Shown here: positions 62,813 through 64,000 of the stretch, one piece after another
How positions within the stretch are numbered: position 1 is the first letter of the stretch
Layout: every line of letters begins with the position of its first letter
From: Arthrobacter sp. PAMC 25486
Lineage (GTDB): Bacteria > Actinomycetota > Actinomycetes > Actinomycetales > Micrococcaceae
Length of the DNA: 64,000 bases
Assembly: GCF_000785535.1 (NCBI RefSeq)
Contig: NZ_CP007595.1
Coordinates: 2,130,439 to 2,194,438 of the forward strand
Direction of reading: 5' to 3'
The notes under the pieces: generated by a model
Database searches by the model: none
What the model was told of the DNA's origin: nothing
What the model saw: the letters and a program-made list of their open reading frames with translations, nothing else
Made by a program: the position numbers and the translations under genes

Positions 62813-63148
62813 GCCCCGCCGTTCCCCGGATATACATTTAGACGTCCATGACGCACTAGATGATCCATTCCAGCCTTGTCATTTCGGACTTGGAAAGCGG
62901 AGTCGGCGACACCTACTGCGTCAAGGATGGTTGCGGGCCCACACCCGCGAGGGACCCGATGCGGGTATGCGAGCCAACGGGAGCGCGTGGCGCAGGGCGT
63001 GAACTCACACCTCGGCAGATTGGGGACCGGGAGGTGGCACGACGGCGGGTCCCGGCGCCCGCTGTTGTCGCACCCGGTGCCCGCTTGGCTGGGAGGCCGG
63101 CTCCGCCGTCGCACATTCCACTGCAGGCGGCCTGGCAAACTGGACCGG
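62813..63148. other. 336-bp intergenic region with family C-like sequence
   Basis: Between the convergent MFS and DUF3592-like genes. Holds a copy of a 22-bp stretch also at 20128-20149 and an ~81-bp segment (63037-63117) related to 55361-55443. No gene with coding character was seen on either strand. Confidence 0.6.
63037..63117. repeat. Family C repeat, copy near the DUF3592-like gene
   Basis: Begins GCACGACGGCGGGTCCCGG and ends CCGCCGTCGCACATT, so the two ends are nearly inverted (GCACGACGGCGG versus CCGCCGTCGCAC). Aligns by eye with 55361-55443. Confidence 0.5.
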
Positions 63149-63706
63149 TCAGCTCTTCGCTGCGTTTAGCCGGCGCACGGCTCGCACCAAGCTCACCGTT
63201 CCCCCGATGGCCGCACCAACGCCGAGGACCAGCAACGCCACCCCCAGGTAGTTCGGGAAGGTCCAGCCGCGACTTGCCAATGCGGGGAGCTCACTGTCGA
63301 GTTCGACGGCGGGACTGTCGCCGAGGCGGTATGTGACCGGCTGGCCAAGCAACTCGGCCTTGGTGGGAAAATCCTCAACCCAGCCGCCCGCGGAATTAAT
63401 GGGAGGCCAGTAGCGGGGAAAGTGGTCGGTCTCCATCGTGTGCCGCGAACCGTCACTTCCCGTGAAGGCCAGTTCTGCATGCATGGCGTGCCACTCGCCG
63501 TCGTCGGCACGGATCACGTTGACCCGTGCGTCCGTGAGCGTCCCCTGCAGTCCGGCAGCCTGCAGCTCCCTCGCAGTTTGCACCGGACTGCTCCCGGTTT
63601 GGAACATGCCCTGGCCAAACAACAGGAGCAAGGCCGCAAAACCCAGGACGATGATGGATGCGGTCCGGAGGGTGCCGGCAGGGATCTGCTGCTTGTCCAA
63701 TGTCAT
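63149..63706 (-). CDS. DUF3592-like membrane protein
   Basis: 185 aa. Two membrane segments (about 15-32 and 148-172) flank an extracytoplasmic domain that fits the DUF3592 pattern: AARELQAAG-like TARELQAAGLQGTLTDARV, a central HAELAFTGSDGSRHTME and LLGQPVTYRLGDSPAVELDS. DUF3592 proteins are common in actinobacteria and have no known function. Convergent with the MFS gene; the divergent neighbour is the WXG100-like gene. Confidence 0.65.
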   Translation of the reverse strand: MTLDKQQIPAGTLRTASIIVLGFAALLLLFGQGMFQTGSSPVQTARELQAAGLQGTLTDARVNVIRADDGEWHAMHAELAFTGSDGSRHTMETDHFPRYWPPINSAGGWVEDFPTKAELLGQPVTYRLGDSPAVELDSELPALASRGWTFPNYLGVALLVLGVGAAIGGTVSLVRAVRRLNAAKS

Positions 63707-63800
63707 TGAACCAGCCTAGCGGCGCGTCCGCTTCGCACCATGGGGAGTGCTGTCCATCGCGGGACGTTGTGCACATCCTCTACGCTTTCACTATGAACAG

Positions 63801-63829
63801 TTGGCGCTGAGCTGCGCGGAGCGCAGAAT
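63801..63829 (+). promoter_or_regulatory. Candidate promoter of the WXG100-like gene
   Basis: TTGGCG (63801-63806), 17-bp spacer, CAGAAT (63824-63829), about 40 bp before the ATG at 63869. Confidence 0.4.
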
Positions 63830-63868
63830 ATGCCATGGACATTCCAAGCGTCGTAGAAACGGACAGTC

Positions 63869-64000
63869 ATGAACAACCAAATGCTTGGCGCCGACCCCGA
63901 GCAGCTCAGGGCCTTGTCCAAGCTCTTTGGCGAGTCCTCGGCCATTTTGGACCACTCCGCCACGGCGCTCCACCCGGCGATCATGAACGCACGATGGGGC
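63869..64000 (+). CDS. WXG100-like protein, N-terminal part (cut by window end)
   Basis: 44 codons are visible from the ATG at 63869. The sequence MNNQMLGADPEQLRALSKLF, ending ALHPAIMNARWG, fits the N-terminus of WXG100-like proteins or WXG100-headed toxins: a short helical stretch with GADPEQLRAL, then a Trp-Gly turn. These are usually type VII secretion substrates or N-terminal domains of polymorphic toxins. The rest lies outside the window, so the size and effector domain are unknown. Confidence 0.55.
   Translation, partial: MNNQMLGADPEQLRALSKLFGESSAILDHSATALHPAIMNARWG

Overview
The window is chromosomal DNA from a high-GC Gram-positive bacterium, most likely a member of the Micrococcaceae (Arthrobacter sensu lato). 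Evidence: high-GC codon use throughout, mycothiol and inositol genes (mshA, ino1), the actinobacterial order alr-tsaE-tsaB-rimI-tsaD, glmS/glmM/acpS/nnr next to the ribosomal supercluster, and ribosomal proteins with actinobacterial-type low-complexity tails. No tRNA, rRNA, CRISPR or prophage was recognised.

Layout. 1-6.8 kb: a THUMP-like SAM methyltransferase, a shikimate dehydrogenase homologue and a YbdK/GCS2-type ligase, then a four-gene unit: PAP2 lipid phosphatase, DedA protein, OmpR-type response regulator and sensor kinase. Two TTCTTAGA repeats 11 bp apart lie upstream of this unit and could be its operator. 6.9-8.4 kb: an IS3-family element with a textbook GGGAAAA -1 frameshift site, inserted in an array of short intergenic repeats. 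8.5-14.1 kb: an APC permease, then the tRNA t6A / alanine racemase operon on the minus strand. 14.3-19.8 kb: mshA, a large secreted subtilase and, convergent to it, a lipoprotein resembling Streptomyces subtilisin inhibitor. 20-28 kb: carbohydrate and inositol genes: a GH13 alpha-glucosidase coupled to the remnant of a sugar ABC permease, a DUF559-like protein, ino1, an aldo/keto reductase, and glgX interrupted by a TAG in place of a Trp codon. 28-36 kb: nnr, acpS, glmS, coaA, a VanY-like carboxypeptidase, mscL and glmM.

36.5-61.1 kb, all on the minus strand: the S10/spc/alpha ribosomal supercluster, from rpsJ (61.1 kb) to rpsI (36.5 kb). It is interrupted twice. A 562-bp gap with a terminator separates rpsQ from rplN. 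A four-gene glycerophosphodiester/glycerol-3-phosphate cassette (glpQ-ugpA-ugpE-ugpB) plus a P1-family peptidase lies between map and infA. Two related ~71-bp hairpin repeats in direct orientation flank the ugp cassette. 61.5-64 kb: an MFS transporter, a DUF3592-like membrane protein and the start of a WXG100-like gene cut by the window edge.

The most noteworthy observations are the protease / SSI-like inhibitor pair, the nonsense-disrupted glgX, the decayed permease ahead of the glucosidase, the oriented intergenic repeat family (about 20 units at eight sites), the repeat-flanked ugp cassette inside the ribosomal cluster, and an extra C-terminal domain on ribosomal protein L4. Everything here was read by eye; no database search was run.
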